Shown here in pieces: positions 25,759-34,724 of a stretch of 64,000 nt of DNA. Origin of the DNA: SIG205 sp045545595 (lineage in GTDB: Bacteria; Bacillota_I; Bacilli_A; RF39; UBA660); NCBI GenBank assembly GCA_045545595.1, contig JAZQBG010000003.1, forward strand, positions 1 to 64,000, in the 5' to 3' direction. How positions within the stretch are numbered: position 1 is the stretch's first letter; each line of letters starts with the position of its first letter. The translations under genes and the position numbers were made by a program. The notes under the pieces are model-generated. The model was not told where the DNA came from, ran no database searches, and saw nothing but the letters and a program-made list of their open reading frames with translations.

Positions 25759-27702
25759 TTATAAATTATCCAATAATTCATCTGTTAAACTCTTAGATGA
25801 AAGCAATATAGCATCTTCGTTAAATTTACGTTCTTCATATTTAGTTAAATCTCTTGCCTTAAATTCAGGTTTAACTTTTACAAATCCTAAACCTAATTCC
25901 CTAAACATTTGCTGTTTATTTCTTGTTTCTTTACTTATACCTCTTTCTATTGAATGATCATATTTATTCTTGATGGTTTCTTTTTCATTCCAACTTTCAA
26001 ATAACTCATTGTATCTTGGATGTTTAGTTAAATCATATAACTTTGAATAAAAAGGTCGCATACCTGCTACTAATAAAATACCATAACCACTTTCCATTCT
26101 TGCAAGCTCATCCACAAATGCTAATTCACGACCAACAATGTCCCAGTTATAAGATGATGAACCTTGCCTTGAATAAGTACGACCAGACGACTTTTTATAC
26201 CACGATTTTTTTCCCAGCATTGAACTCATGTATTCTAAAGTTTCTTTACTTCGTGAGCCCAAAAATAGAACATAGTCAGAACAGTCTAATGCCGTTTCCC
26301 AATTATCCTTGTACACCTTTTTCAATTGTGATAAAGATTGAAGACAGGTAGTTATTCCACAATTAAGACCACGAACATACGCAAGATTTTCTAGATAGCG
26401 TGGTATCACTCCTAATTGTGCCCATTCATCACAATATATTTGAACAGGAGTTGAAAGCGAACCATTATTCTTACTAGCGTTTGCATCTATTATAGAAAAT
26501 ATCTGTGTATATAAAATACTTGCTATAAAATTAAAAGTTGAGTCGTTTGGACTATTAATAATAAAATATGCTATTTTACCCTCATCACCTTTACCACCAA
26601 TTCTATTCAATTCCATAGTATCATCAATAGTCATATTTTCTATTTCAGATATATTAAATGGTGCTAAACGTGCAGATGCAGTCATAATGATTGTACTCAT
26701 CATTTTAGGTGATGAAGCAGATACTTTAAAATGTTTCCATTGTTTTACGCCAATGTTATCAGGTTCTATTTCAGCCCAAGCGTCAAACATTCTACTTAAT
26801 GTTGAATTACCTTCTTTATCTGGTTCTGCCAATCTAATTAATTTTAATACCGTTTTAAAATTCTTTTCCTTGTCATCACACCTAAAAATAATATAATAAA
26901 TTATTGCTTGTAAGAAAACCATCTCTGCCTTTTCCCAAAATGGGTCACCAGTATTGGATTCAATTGTTTCTGATTTTGTATTTACCATTATAGTATTTAT
27001 CAATGTCATTACATCATCTTCGGCTATCCACTCTTGAGTTTCTTTACTATTATCAATAGTCTTATTAATCTTTTTAATATACATTAATGGATTAAAGTGG
27101 TCAGACTTTGACTTATCTACTAAGTTTAATACACGAATATCATAACCTAGATTAACTAAAGACATTCCACAATCTCTAACTAGTTCTCCCTTTGGATCTG
27201 TGACAACAAACGTTTCTCCATTTGCATTTAATAAATTCACTTTAAAATAATACCTACTTTTGCCACTCCCAGGACGACCAATCAAAATTAGGTGTCTATT
27301 TCTTTTGGATATTCTCATATTTTTTGCAAACATTTCTGTTGCCGTAAATATTTGATTTTTTTCTAATTCTTTTTCACAATAAGGTTTTATTGCCTTTGAA
27401 TCTTCCCACTCTGCACTACCATACGTATTTTCTTGCAAGTTCTTTTTATTTTGGTTCATAATTGTCTGAACAATTAACCAAGAAAAAATACCAACAAATA
27501 ATGAAGTAGTAATAGTCTTCATATTTAGTATTACAGGAGTTGTAATAATATGAAGCTTGTCTAATGCTTCAGTCAAATGAGAAAATTCAAATTTTCCAGC
27601 AACTTCTGATAAACTACAAACTCTAAGCGTATAATAAGAGGCGATTAACATTATTAACAAGATAATTACAATACTACTCTTTTTATTTCGTTTAACGATC
27701 AA
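25759..27702 (-). CDS. VirD4/TraG-type coupling ATPase
   Basis: About 647 residues. Two N-terminal membrane helices (about 12-30 and 60-80), Walker A ILIGRPGSGKSRYYF, Walker B VQIYCDEWAQLGVIP and a late FLGSRSKETLEYMSSMLG segment. It recruits the relaxosome and substrates to the channel. The start appears to be TTG (27700-27702), overlapping the previous gene by 11 bases; GGAAAGAG precedes it. Clearly the type IV coupling protein. Confidence 0.93.
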   Translation of the reverse strand: MIVKRNKKSSIVIILLIMLIASYYTLRVCSLSEVAGKFEFSHLTEALDKLHIITTPVILNMKTITTSLFVGIFSWLIVQTIMNQNKKNLQENTYGSAEWEDSKAIKPYCEKELEKNQIFTATEMFAKNMRISKRNRHLILIGRPGSGKSRYYFKVNLLNANGETFVVTDPKGELVRDCGMSLVNLGYDIRVLNLVDKSKSDHFNPLMYIKKINKTIDNSKETQEWIAEDDVMTLINTIMVNTKSETIESNTGDPFWEKAEMVFLQAIIYYIIFRCDDKEKNFKTVLKLIRLAEPDKEGNSTLSRMFDAWAEIEPDNIGVKQWKHFKVSASSPKMMSTIIMTASARLAPFNISEIENMTIDDTMELNRIGGKGDEGKIAYFIINSPNDSTFNFIASILYTQIFSIIDANASKNNGSLSTPVQIYCDEWAQLGVIPRYLENLAYVRGLNCGITTCLQSLSQLKKVYKDNWETALDCSDYVLFLGSRSKETLEYMSSMLGKKSWYKKSSGRTYSRQGSSSYNWDIVGRELAFVDELARMESGYGILLVAGMRPFYSKLYDLTKHPRYNELFESWNEKETIKNKYDHSIERGISKETRNKQQMFRELGLGFVKVKPEFKARDLTKYEERKFNEDAILLSSKSLTDELLDNL

Positions 27703-29020
27703 ATTCTCTTTCCTCTTCCTGTTCTAAAATAACATTTTCTATAACTTTATCACTCTTGTTTTTTTCTGCTAATTCATTTGCCTCTTTTACCAAATCCTCC
27801 GTTTTGGATTTTTTTTTACTAGCTTCTGTTAATTGTCTTGTATCAGTTTCCTTTAATAAGACTGTCGTTGTCCCATTTGGAGCAATTGATGCTACATAAT
27901 CTTTAGATGAATAAGTTTCCTTAAACTCTTTATATCTCTTAATATCATTTATTTCAATTTCCATAATATCATGTAAATTGGATTCACTTTCTATTGCTCT
28001 ACCTCCAGATGCACCATACTCTTTTATTGGACGCTCTGGAGCATATCTTCTATATTCTTCTAAATCTTCAGAACGAATCGCAATTATCATTTCTTTTTCA
28101 TTTAATACACAAGCACCATGACTTGTTAATTCAAATAACTCTTCTCTTATCTCACAGTATTCTTCCTTAGTAATTTTTTGAACACAATAATTTTTTGTAT
28201 AATCTCTAACAGGACATGAGCCAAAATCTTCTCCTATTTTATTAAGGTCATCTATTTGAAGATTCATACCTTTTGATACCATTGGTTCTATATCTCTATC
28301 ATCTAATACTCCATCCTTATTTAAATCTGGTATCTCATTTTTTGTATTTTGTTTTAATCTATTAGGTGGTATTTTTTCTAATTGTTCATTAAAGAAAGAT
28401 AATTTACTCTTATTAAAAATAATAACATATTGTTCTTCTTCATCTCTGGTCTTTTCTTGAATAGCAATTTTTTTATAATTTTCTGCTTTCTTTTGACAAT
28501 ACTTATTTAATGATTTTATTTTTTTAATTTTTTCTTGTCTTGATAACCACTTATTAGATAGTTTCATATTATACGCTGAAATGTTTTTATATTTGTCTGC
28601 CTTATATTTACAAAAATTGTTTATAAACTTAATCTTTGAAGTTGCTTTTCGCCTGTCATCCCATTTTTTGTATTTAATTTCATTACGTGCAATTTTTTCT
28701 TGCTGATGTAATGATTTATTGCTACTAAGTTCACCATCTGGGTGCATCTTTTTAATTCCCATTAAAACATTATTTTCACGACAAGCAGTTATTATTTGTT
28801 TCACTTCTGCTCTTGTTAACGGAGGAGATACACACAATTCTTTAGTTGGTCCATCTTTTCTTAATGCTTTCATTGATGATGAAAAATGTTTTTGATAATA
28901 ACGATTAGCTCTAATTAAAAATCTACCAAATAAAATGGTAGAAATTTTACTTATCTTCGCAGACATTGATACAGACTTTTCAGCAGTATGCTCTAAATCA
29001 TGTTTTGCATTACCATCCAT
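27692..29020 (-). CDS. PcfB-like accessory protein with basic middle and EF-hand-like loop
   Basis: About 442 residues. The N-terminal third (SKISTILFGRFLIRANRYY, LTRAEVKQIITACRENNVLM) resembles the PcfB/DUF3801 proteins that stand before VirD4 in related elements, but is diverged. A Lys-rich middle follows, then DLNKDGVLDDRDIEP, an EF-hand/dockerin-like calcium loop, and an acidic end EEEREFDR. The ATG 29018-29020 follows AAAAGGAGG. The PcfB assignment is tentative. Confidence 0.55.
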   Translation of the reverse strand: MDGNAKHDLEHTAEKSVSMSAKISKISTILFGRFLIRANRYYQKHFSSSMKALRKDGPTKELCVSPPLTRAEVKQIITACRENNVLMGIKKMHPDGELSSNKSLHQQEKIARNEIKYKKWDDRRKATSKIKFINNFCKYKADKYKNISAYNMKLSNKWLSRQEKIKKIKSLNKYCQKKAENYKKIAIQEKTRDEEEQYVIIFNKSKLSFFNEQLEKIPPNRLKQNTKNEIPDLNKDGVLDDRDIEPMVSKGMNLQIDDLNKIGEDFGSCPVRDYTKNYCVQKITKEEYCEIREELFELTSHGACVLNEKEMIIAIRSEDLEEYRRYAPERPIKEYGASGGRAIESESNLHDIMEIEINDIKRYKEFKETYSSKDYVASIAPNGTTTVLLKETDTRQLTEASKKKSKTEDLVKEANELAEKNKSDKVIENVILEQEEEREFDR

Positions 29021-29021
29021 T

Positions 29022-32000
29022 TTATGCTGCCTCCTTTTCTGGTACATCATAAACAACTTCTTTAGAACTACGTAATTGAATTATCTTACTATTTAACATT
29101 TCATTATAGCTATCTATAATTTTAGAACTAGTATAATGATTAATGTATTCATCATTGACGTTATGAAATCCAATTTGTTCATCCTTTAAAAATTCTAATA
29201 CTACCTTTTCTTTACCAATCTTACTCTTTACTATATTGACTTCAATATATCCTTCTATATTGTCTACAACTAATGGTATTTTTATATAATTAGATTTAAA
29301 ACTACATTTTGATTTTGGTACTTCTAAAATTAATACTTCCTTATTCTTTAAATTACTAGGTGTAAACACCTTAACATATTTACTTATTTCGGAAAAAGAT
29401 AACTTTCCTTCATAGTCTTTCTTAAATCCTGTTAATCTATATTTTGAAATACCACTATTAAATATTCCCTTTCGTGGTGCAATAATTAAATAACTCTTGT
29501 TATCTGTCCAATTACATATTTTCTTTATCGCAAATAATAATACATTTGAATCTTCAGTTTTTATGTAAAAACCTTTTTCTGTTTCCAAATATATTTTAGA
29601 ATGATATATCTTACAAATCGGTTCTTTATATTTTGATATATAATTATTATCATACAAAATATCATCTTCTTTTGGAGCTGATGTTATTTCTTCATTATTT
29701 TCTACTGCCCTTACGTTTTTTTTAGTTTTATCTTCCCAATTTTCTTTTAATTCATCAAAACTTTTGGTGCTTATATATTCACCCTCTAAATTATAAATTG
29801 GATAAGATTGTCCGTATTTTAATTTTGTAAAAATAGTATCACCATTATCTGATTTTAAACATTCACTTTTTGGTATATAGAAATATTCTTTAGCACCAGT
29901 AAATGGTATTCTTACAAAATAATGTGTATCAGTTTCTTTATCTTCCACTAATAACATCTTATTAATAGAAAATTCATAATCTTGTTTGATAATAGCTTCT
30001 TTTGAAATACTTTGTTCTTTAGATTTTGAGTCTTCAATTTTTTTTAACTCTTTTTCTGATATAACATTAGTTTTATCAATATTTAATTTATTATCTAAAT
30101 TATTATAAAATAAAATAGTTTTAAAATTACCAGTTGAACCTTTAAACTTGTCATCTATAAATTCTTTATTGATGCTAGGAAAAAGATTGCCATATTTAAA
30201 AAATTCCATTTTATCTTTATTTAAAAACATTCTATCTTTCAAACTATCTTTTATTATATGAAGAGTATTATTATCATAATTCAAAATACCATCAAGGTCT
30301 TCTATACTATTTATAATATACAATTCTTCTACTTCCTCTAATGCCAATTTAGATTCATCAGATAAACTATTTTCATATTGGTCTATTACCATTTGTTTTT
30401 GATTATCCTTTAATCTTATCATTGCACTTCCATTAGCATTTTTTATATAAGTTTTATCAAATACATTAGTATATTTAAAACGATTAAGAGTTTCAAAATC
30501 TGAATATTCTTTATTATCTTTTAGAAATTCATTTAATAAAAGTTTAGTATTTAATGTTGAAGAATTATAATCTAAATACATTTCAGGATCTTTATTAAAT
30601 ATAGACACTAATCTACTTTCTACTGAACTTTTAAAACTTGAATAATAAGAAGATAAAACAATATCATCCATTTTATCTATTTGTAATTTTAATTCGGAAT
30701 AAAGAAAATTACTCATTGCTTTTGAATTAAACTTACTTAAAGCATTTTCTTTCTCTACTATTTTTTTAGGATAAAGTATTTCATCCAATTCTTTTTTATA
30801 ATATTCTGTTCTATCTAATAAATATTCTTTAAAAAGAGATTCATCATACGTATTGTTTATAACCTTATCTTGTTTTAATTGTTTGTATACAAGCGAAATG
30901 TTTTCAACATTTAATTCTAATCCATTAAAATATTTATAATCTAATAAATAAGAAAAACCAGAGGTTTTTGCTTTCTGAACTTCCATATATGGTATTTCGT
31001 TTTCTCCTAAAACTCCAAAATCTTTATAATCACCTATTTTAGAAAAATCTATTACATCAACTTTAAATCCTTCGCTTAATAATACAGGAATGTGTTGAAG
31101 CATTTTTGTTCTTCCAATATTCTCTTGTTTATCAAAATCGTTATCTAATGCTAATGTAATTGTTGAACGATTATTCTTTATTAATTTTATATGCTCTGCT
31201 GTAAGAGCTGTACCCATGAGTGCTGCTACATTTTCATATCCCACTTTTTTAGCACCTACAACATCCATATAACCTTCCACTAAAATTAATTCATTATTAT
31301 ATGCTAATGGCTTAGCACTAGAAAAATTATATAATAATTCTTTCTTTTGAAATATCTTAGTTTCTGGGGTGTGCAAATACTTAGGTGTTTCATCTTTAAT
31401 AGTACGACCACAAAAAGTGACTATATTTCCTTTTTCATCATGAATCGGAATCATAATTCTATCAGAAAAAGTTTCATATAAATCCCCAAAATCATTTTCT
31501 CTTAAATATCCTAATTCAATTAATGCAGAACGTGGATAATTTTCATTATTCTCTGAGATTTTTAATAATTGACCTTTAGGAGCAAATCCCATACTAACAT
31601 CTTTCATATCTTTATCTGTTATTTTTCTTTTATATAAATACTCCTTAGGTTCTTTAGATACACTTAAATTATAACTAAATAATTTATTTAATTTTTCATT
31701 TAACTGTAAAAGTTTTTGTTCTTCTTCAGTATACCTTCTTGAAGATACAAAATACTTATTATTATATTTATTTTTTTTGAGATGAGATACATCAATATTT
31801 AAATGACAAATCTCAGATACAACTTTAGTTATTGCTTCATTAAATGAAATATCATTGTTATTAACAATCTTTTCATATTTTTGTACAAAAGAAATAACAT
31901 TTCCACCAGTACCACAAGCAAAACAAGTTGCTATATTCTTTTTATGATTAACAACCATACTAGGATTGTTATCATTATGAAAAGGACATAAACATTTATT

Positions 32001-32078
32001 ATGATTTAATTTTAATCCATAATAGTTCAATACATCTACAATACTTGCTTGTTTTAATACTTCACTATATAGACTAAT
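29022..32078 (-). CDS. DnaG-like primase with long unknown C-terminus; probable ATT start
   Basis: Roughly 1018 residues. CHC2-type zinc finger (CLCPFHNDNNPSMVV, ATCFACGTGGNVISF), catalytic RepB-type core and TOPRIM (LILVEGYMDVVGAKKVGYEN, LALDNDFD). The last 450 residues are unknown except for a beta module VRIPFTGAKEYFYIPKS also seen in the relaxase. It primes the transferred strand or element replication. The conserved N-terminal helix SLYSEVLKQASIVDVL lies upstream of the first TTG (32030) and no ATG/GTG/TTG covers it; ATT at 32076-32078 (or ATA 32082-32084) after GGAAAGGTAGG is the likely start. Confidence 0.85.
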   Translation of the reverse strand: MSLYSEVLKQASIVDVLNYYGLKLNHNKCLCPFHNDNNPSMVVNHKKNIATCFACGTGGNVISFVQKYEKIVNNNDISFNEAITKVVSEICHLNIDVSHLKKNKYNNKYFVSSRRYTEEEQKLLQLNEKLNKLFSYNLSVSKEPKEYLYKRKITDKDMKDVSMGFAPKGQLLKISENNENYPRSALIELGYLRENDFGDLYETFSDRIMIPIHDEKGNIVTFCGRTIKDETPKYLHTPETKIFQKKELLYNFSSAKPLAYNNELILVEGYMDVVGAKKVGYENVAALMGTALTAEHIKLIKNNRSTITLALDNDFDKQENIGRTKMLQHIPVLLSEGFKVDVIDFSKIGDYKDFGVLGENEIPYMEVQKAKTSGFSYLLDYKYFNGLELNVENISLVYKQLKQDKVINNTYDESLFKEYLLDRTEYYKKELDEILYPKKIVEKENALSKFNSKAMSNFLYSELKLQIDKMDDIVLSSYYSSFKSSVESRLVSIFNKDPEMYLDYNSSTLNTKLLLNEFLKDNKEYSDFETLNRFKYTNVFDKTYIKNANGSAMIRLKDNQKQMVIDQYENSLSDESKLALEEVEELYIINSIEDLDGILNYDNNTLHIIKDSLKDRMFLNKDKMEFFKYGNLFPSINKEFIDDKFKGSTGNFKTILFYNNLDNKLNIDKTNVISEKELKKIEDSKSKEQSISKEAIIKQDYEFSINKMLLVEDKETDTHYFVRIPFTGAKEYFYIPKSECLKSDNGDTIFTKLKYGQSYPIYNLEGEYISTKSFDELKENWEDKTKKNVRAVENNEEITSAPKEDDILYDNNYISKYKEPICKIYHSKIYLETEKGFYIKTEDSNVLLFAIKKICNWTDNKSYLIIAPRKGIFNSGISKYRLTGFKKDYEGKLSFSEISKYVKVFTPSNLKNKEVLILEVPKSKCSFKSNYIKIPLVVDNIEGYIEVNIVKSKIGKEKVVLEFLKDEQIGFHNVNDEYINHYTSSKIIDSYNEMLNSKIIQLRSSKEVVYDVPEKEAA

Positions 32079-32087
32079 ATCTATCGC

Positions 32088-32981
32088 CTACCTTTCCAGT
32101 TCTATTTCTAAATCGTAATTATTTTTATTAAGTCTATTTGTTCCTTCTAATATTAACGCTTCATTTTTAGTTTTATATACTAATGTTTCAATCATTTTTG
32201 AAAGCAATCTCATATTATATTCAACTTCATGAACAATATTGCTTATAGTCATATCTTTTTTTAATTCTTTATTTAGATTTACTAACTCTTCTATATAACT
32301 GTCTTTATCAAAATAATTATAATAATTCTTTAATCCATCTGTTATATCGGATGCTATATTATTTGTGACAGTAATAGAAAATTTAAAAGGAATATTAGAT
32401 TCTTCTTTTTTACTAAAATCCCAAAAACCAAAAGTTTCTTTTACTTTCCAACCACATTCTTCAACAATTGATTTTATATTTTTTAGTGGAACAACATCTA
32501 TATTAACATTATCTCTTTCTTTATAATATTTTCCAATTTTTAATTCTTTAAATATTTTATCTAGATCTGTATGCCAACCAGGAACAAAAGGATCTTGACT
32601 TAACACTTCGGTTTCTAATCGTTTTAAAGAATTATTATAATATGCTCTATAACCACCAATATCATAGTGTGCTATATCACCACAATCAAGATGAAAAAAA
32701 TTATACATTCTTTCTGTCATTTTAGTTAATGTACCATCTTTCTGTAATTTCCTATATTCATTGACAATCTTATTAAAGGGAAGAACTGTATTACCTTCAT
32801 ACGATATACTTGATTTTAATTTTTCATCATCTATACATTGTTGAATTATCAATCTATCTTTTCCTTCATTTCCAGTAAGTGGAAGATTATCAATAATGTT
32901 TTTTTCTTCTTCTAATACAGATTTACTTCCAAACATTCTAATTCGCTTATCATTTTTGATAAATTCTATATAATTTTTCAA
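32088..32981 (-). CDS. hypothetical protein
   Basis: About 297 residues, no recognised family. Segments such as YNFFHLDCGDIAHYDIGGYR and DPFVPGWHTDLDKIFKELK look like an alpha/beta fold; the N-terminus resembles an element accessory protein with KNDKRIRMFGSKSV. The start is TTG after AAAAGGGG. It ends YDLEIELER. The TAG stop is in the same reading frame as the primase that follows. Confidence 0.55.
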   Translation of the reverse strand: MKNYIEFIKNDKRIRMFGSKSVLEEEKNIIDNLPLTGNEGKDRLIIQQCIDDEKLKSSISYEGNTVLPFNKIVNEYRKLQKDGTLTKMTERMYNFFHLDCGDIAHYDIGGYRAYYNNSLKRLETEVLSQDPFVPGWHTDLDKIFKELKIGKYYKERDNVNIDVVPLKNIKSIVEECGWKVKETFGFWDFSKKEESNIPFKFSITVTNNIASDITDGLKNYYNYFDKDSYIEELVNLNKELKKDMTISNIVHEVEYNMRLLSKMIETLVYKTKNEALILEGTNRLNKNNYDLEIELER

Positions 32982-33000
32982 TATATTCCCCTTTTCTTTA

Positions 33001-33426
33001 TTATTTTTCTAGTTCTTCTTCTAACTCTTTTTGTTGTTGTTCCTCTCTCTGACGATTTTCTAAATTTTTTCTAGTTTCAACTATTCTTCTAGCTGTTATA
33101 CCTATTTCATTCCAAGAAACACTTGTGACAACCGTTCTACTAGCCATTTTAGAATTTTTCATATAACGAAGTTCTACACCTCTATACATGCGTTCTTTGA
33201 AACATGATAGTTCTCTACTCATTACAGATATAAATCTATCTTCATTTTTATCTTTTAATACTGCTGCTAATAAATATCGATCTTTATTATATGAAAACAC
33301 TTCAAAACCAAACTTATTGGCTTGTTTTTCTAACTCTTTTTTCATTTGATTTGGATAATCCTCGTAGTTTTTATTAGACGGTTTTTTTAATAATTTTTCT
33401 TGTATCCACTCATTTGTAAAGTTCAC
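33001..33426 (-). CDS. hypothetical protein with Gln/Glu coiled tail
   Basis: About 141 residues, mixed fold (FEVFSYNKDRYLLAAVLKD) with a charged tail ending ELEEELEK. GTG start at 33424-33426 after GAGGAGG. It overlaps the small membrane gene upstream by 17 bases. Not recognised. Confidence 0.5.
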   Translation of the reverse strand: MNFTNEWIQEKLLKKPSNKNYEDYPNQMKKELEKQANKFGFEVFSYNKDRYLLAAVLKDKNEDRFISVMSRELSCFKERMYRGVELRYMKNSKMASRTVVTSVSWNEIGITARRIVETRKNLENRQREEQQQKELEEELEK

Positions 33427-33541
33427 TACGTTTTTCCTCCTCTCGTGAACACCTGCTAGAAATTACACAACAAGAATAAAAGAATAAACAAAGAAAAATT
33501 AAACAAATTATACCTATAATTATAAATATTGACTTAATCAT
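33410..33541 (-). CDS. 43-residue membrane protein
   Basis: Short gene with an ATG at 33539-33541 that overlaps the stop of the gene upstream (ATGA) and a stop at 33410-33412. One hydrophobic helix at about residues 4-24 (IFIIIGIICLIFLCLFF), a CC pair at the membrane edge, then a charged tail. Its 3' end contains the ribosome-binding site of the next gene. The tight overlaps on both sides support translation; function unknown. Confidence 0.5.
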   Translation of the reverse strand: MIKSIFIIIGIICLIFLCLFFYSCCVISSRCSREEEKRSELYK

Positions 33542-34287
33542 ACATTATTTACTCTTTTCTTTGATATTTTTTTATTACAATAATGATTCATTTCATAAAT
33601 TGTACTATGATAGCGTGTACCAATATCTCTTAACCTTCTTTTTTTTATAAAAGGAGCAATTAATTCTTTCAATTTTTCTAACATTTCATCTTCAGATTTA
33701 AAAGTTAATTTTACTTCATCTTTATCATCATAGTTTTCATCATATTCAAAATAAGTTATCATATATGGTTCATAATAATATCCTTTAGTATAATCAATAA
33801 ATATTAACTTATCTAGTTGATCATCAGTTAATGTAATTCTTAAATTATCGTTATTCAAACTCATCCAAGTAGAGTCATCAGCAATAAAACCTAACTTAGC
33901 ATAAGTTAATAGATTGTAAGTTGCCTTATGAGGTCTTTTTTCATATTCAATAGTAATGATATTACTATACCTTTTTAATAAATCTTTTAATCCTTTTGTT
34001 AAATTTGAAATAGATTTATAACTATAATATTCTATTTTTTGATATTCACAATCAATAAATTTTTCATTATCTATAAGTTCAATCGTAATAATAAAACGGT
34101 TTAAAACCTTTTGAATTCTTATTTCTTCACTCATATTATCGCGAATAATAATATTTAATCCATCTGGTTCTTTTTCCTGTTTTGAATTATCAATTATATT
34201 ATCAATACTTATACTATATAAAAATCTGTATAATTCTTCATAATTGGGATTATATTCTTTCTTTTTTAATTCTTTTAATCTTATCAC
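33538..34287 (-). CDS. hypothetical protein
   Basis: About 249 residues, not recognised. Mixed alpha/beta, ending in a basic tail KKISKKRVNNV. It contains SLNNDNLRITLTDDQLDKLI and YYEPYMITYFEYDENYDD. GTG start at 34285-34287 behind GGAGG. In the accessory run between the surface proteins and the primase. Confidence 0.5.
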   Translation of the reverse strand: MIRLKELKKKEYNPNYEELYRFLYSISIDNIIDNSKQEKEPDGLNIIIRDNMSEEIRIQKVLNRFIITIELIDNEKFIDCEYQKIEYYSYKSISNLTKGLKDLLKRYSNIITIEYEKRPHKATYNLLTYAKLGFIADDSTWMSLNNDNLRITLTDDQLDKLIFIDYTKGYYYEPYMITYFEYDENYDDKDEVKLTFKSEDEMLEKLKELIAPFIKKRRLRDIGTRYHSTIYEMNHYCNKKISKKRVNNV

Positions 34288-34304
34288 TATTATTCCTCCA
34301 TATT

Positions 34305-34712
34305 CTAATACATATCATCTATAATATCTTTTTCTATTTCTTCTTGTTCTTTTTCTTCTTTTAAACAAGGTTCTAATATTTCTTTTAATTTACTGCATAA
34401 ATCTCTTTGATTAGAAAAGGAGTATCGTTGATAACTTTCATGATACTCCCTACTATCTACATCCAAATCCAGCTGAGCTGTGTCAATTTTTAAATCTCCC
34501 CACTCATGACTAATCCATATTCTTTTATTAATTTTTTTACTTTCCATTACAATCCATAAAGGTCTATTTACTTCAACATAATTTTTTTCTCCTTTGTGAA
34601 GCCAATTTGAGTGGTCTGCTATTCTATCTATATCAGCAGTAAATATTAACTTATATAATTCTCTATATTTAGTTTTATATATAGAATTTTGTAAATTTTC
34701 TTTTCTTCTAAT
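34305..34712 (-). CDS. hypothetical protein with probable ATT start
   Basis: About 135 residues. The frame is open from 34712, and the first ATG (34545-34547) falls inside a continuous segment RPLWIVMESKKINKRIWISH with no ribosome-binding site. The ATT at 34710-34712 has GAGGTG 7 bases upstream, directly after the stop of the surface-protein gene, so an ATT start is likely. It ends EKDIIDDMY. Family unknown; the fold looks alpha/beta. Confidence 0.55.
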   Translation of the reverse strand: MRRKENLQNSIYKTKYRELYKLIFTADIDRIADHSNWLHKGEKNYVEVNRPLWIVMESKKINKRIWISHEWGDLKIDTAQLDLDVDSREYHESYQRYSFSNQRDLCSKLKEILEPCLKEEKEQEEIEKDIIDDMY

Positions 34713-34724
34713 ATTTCATCACCT

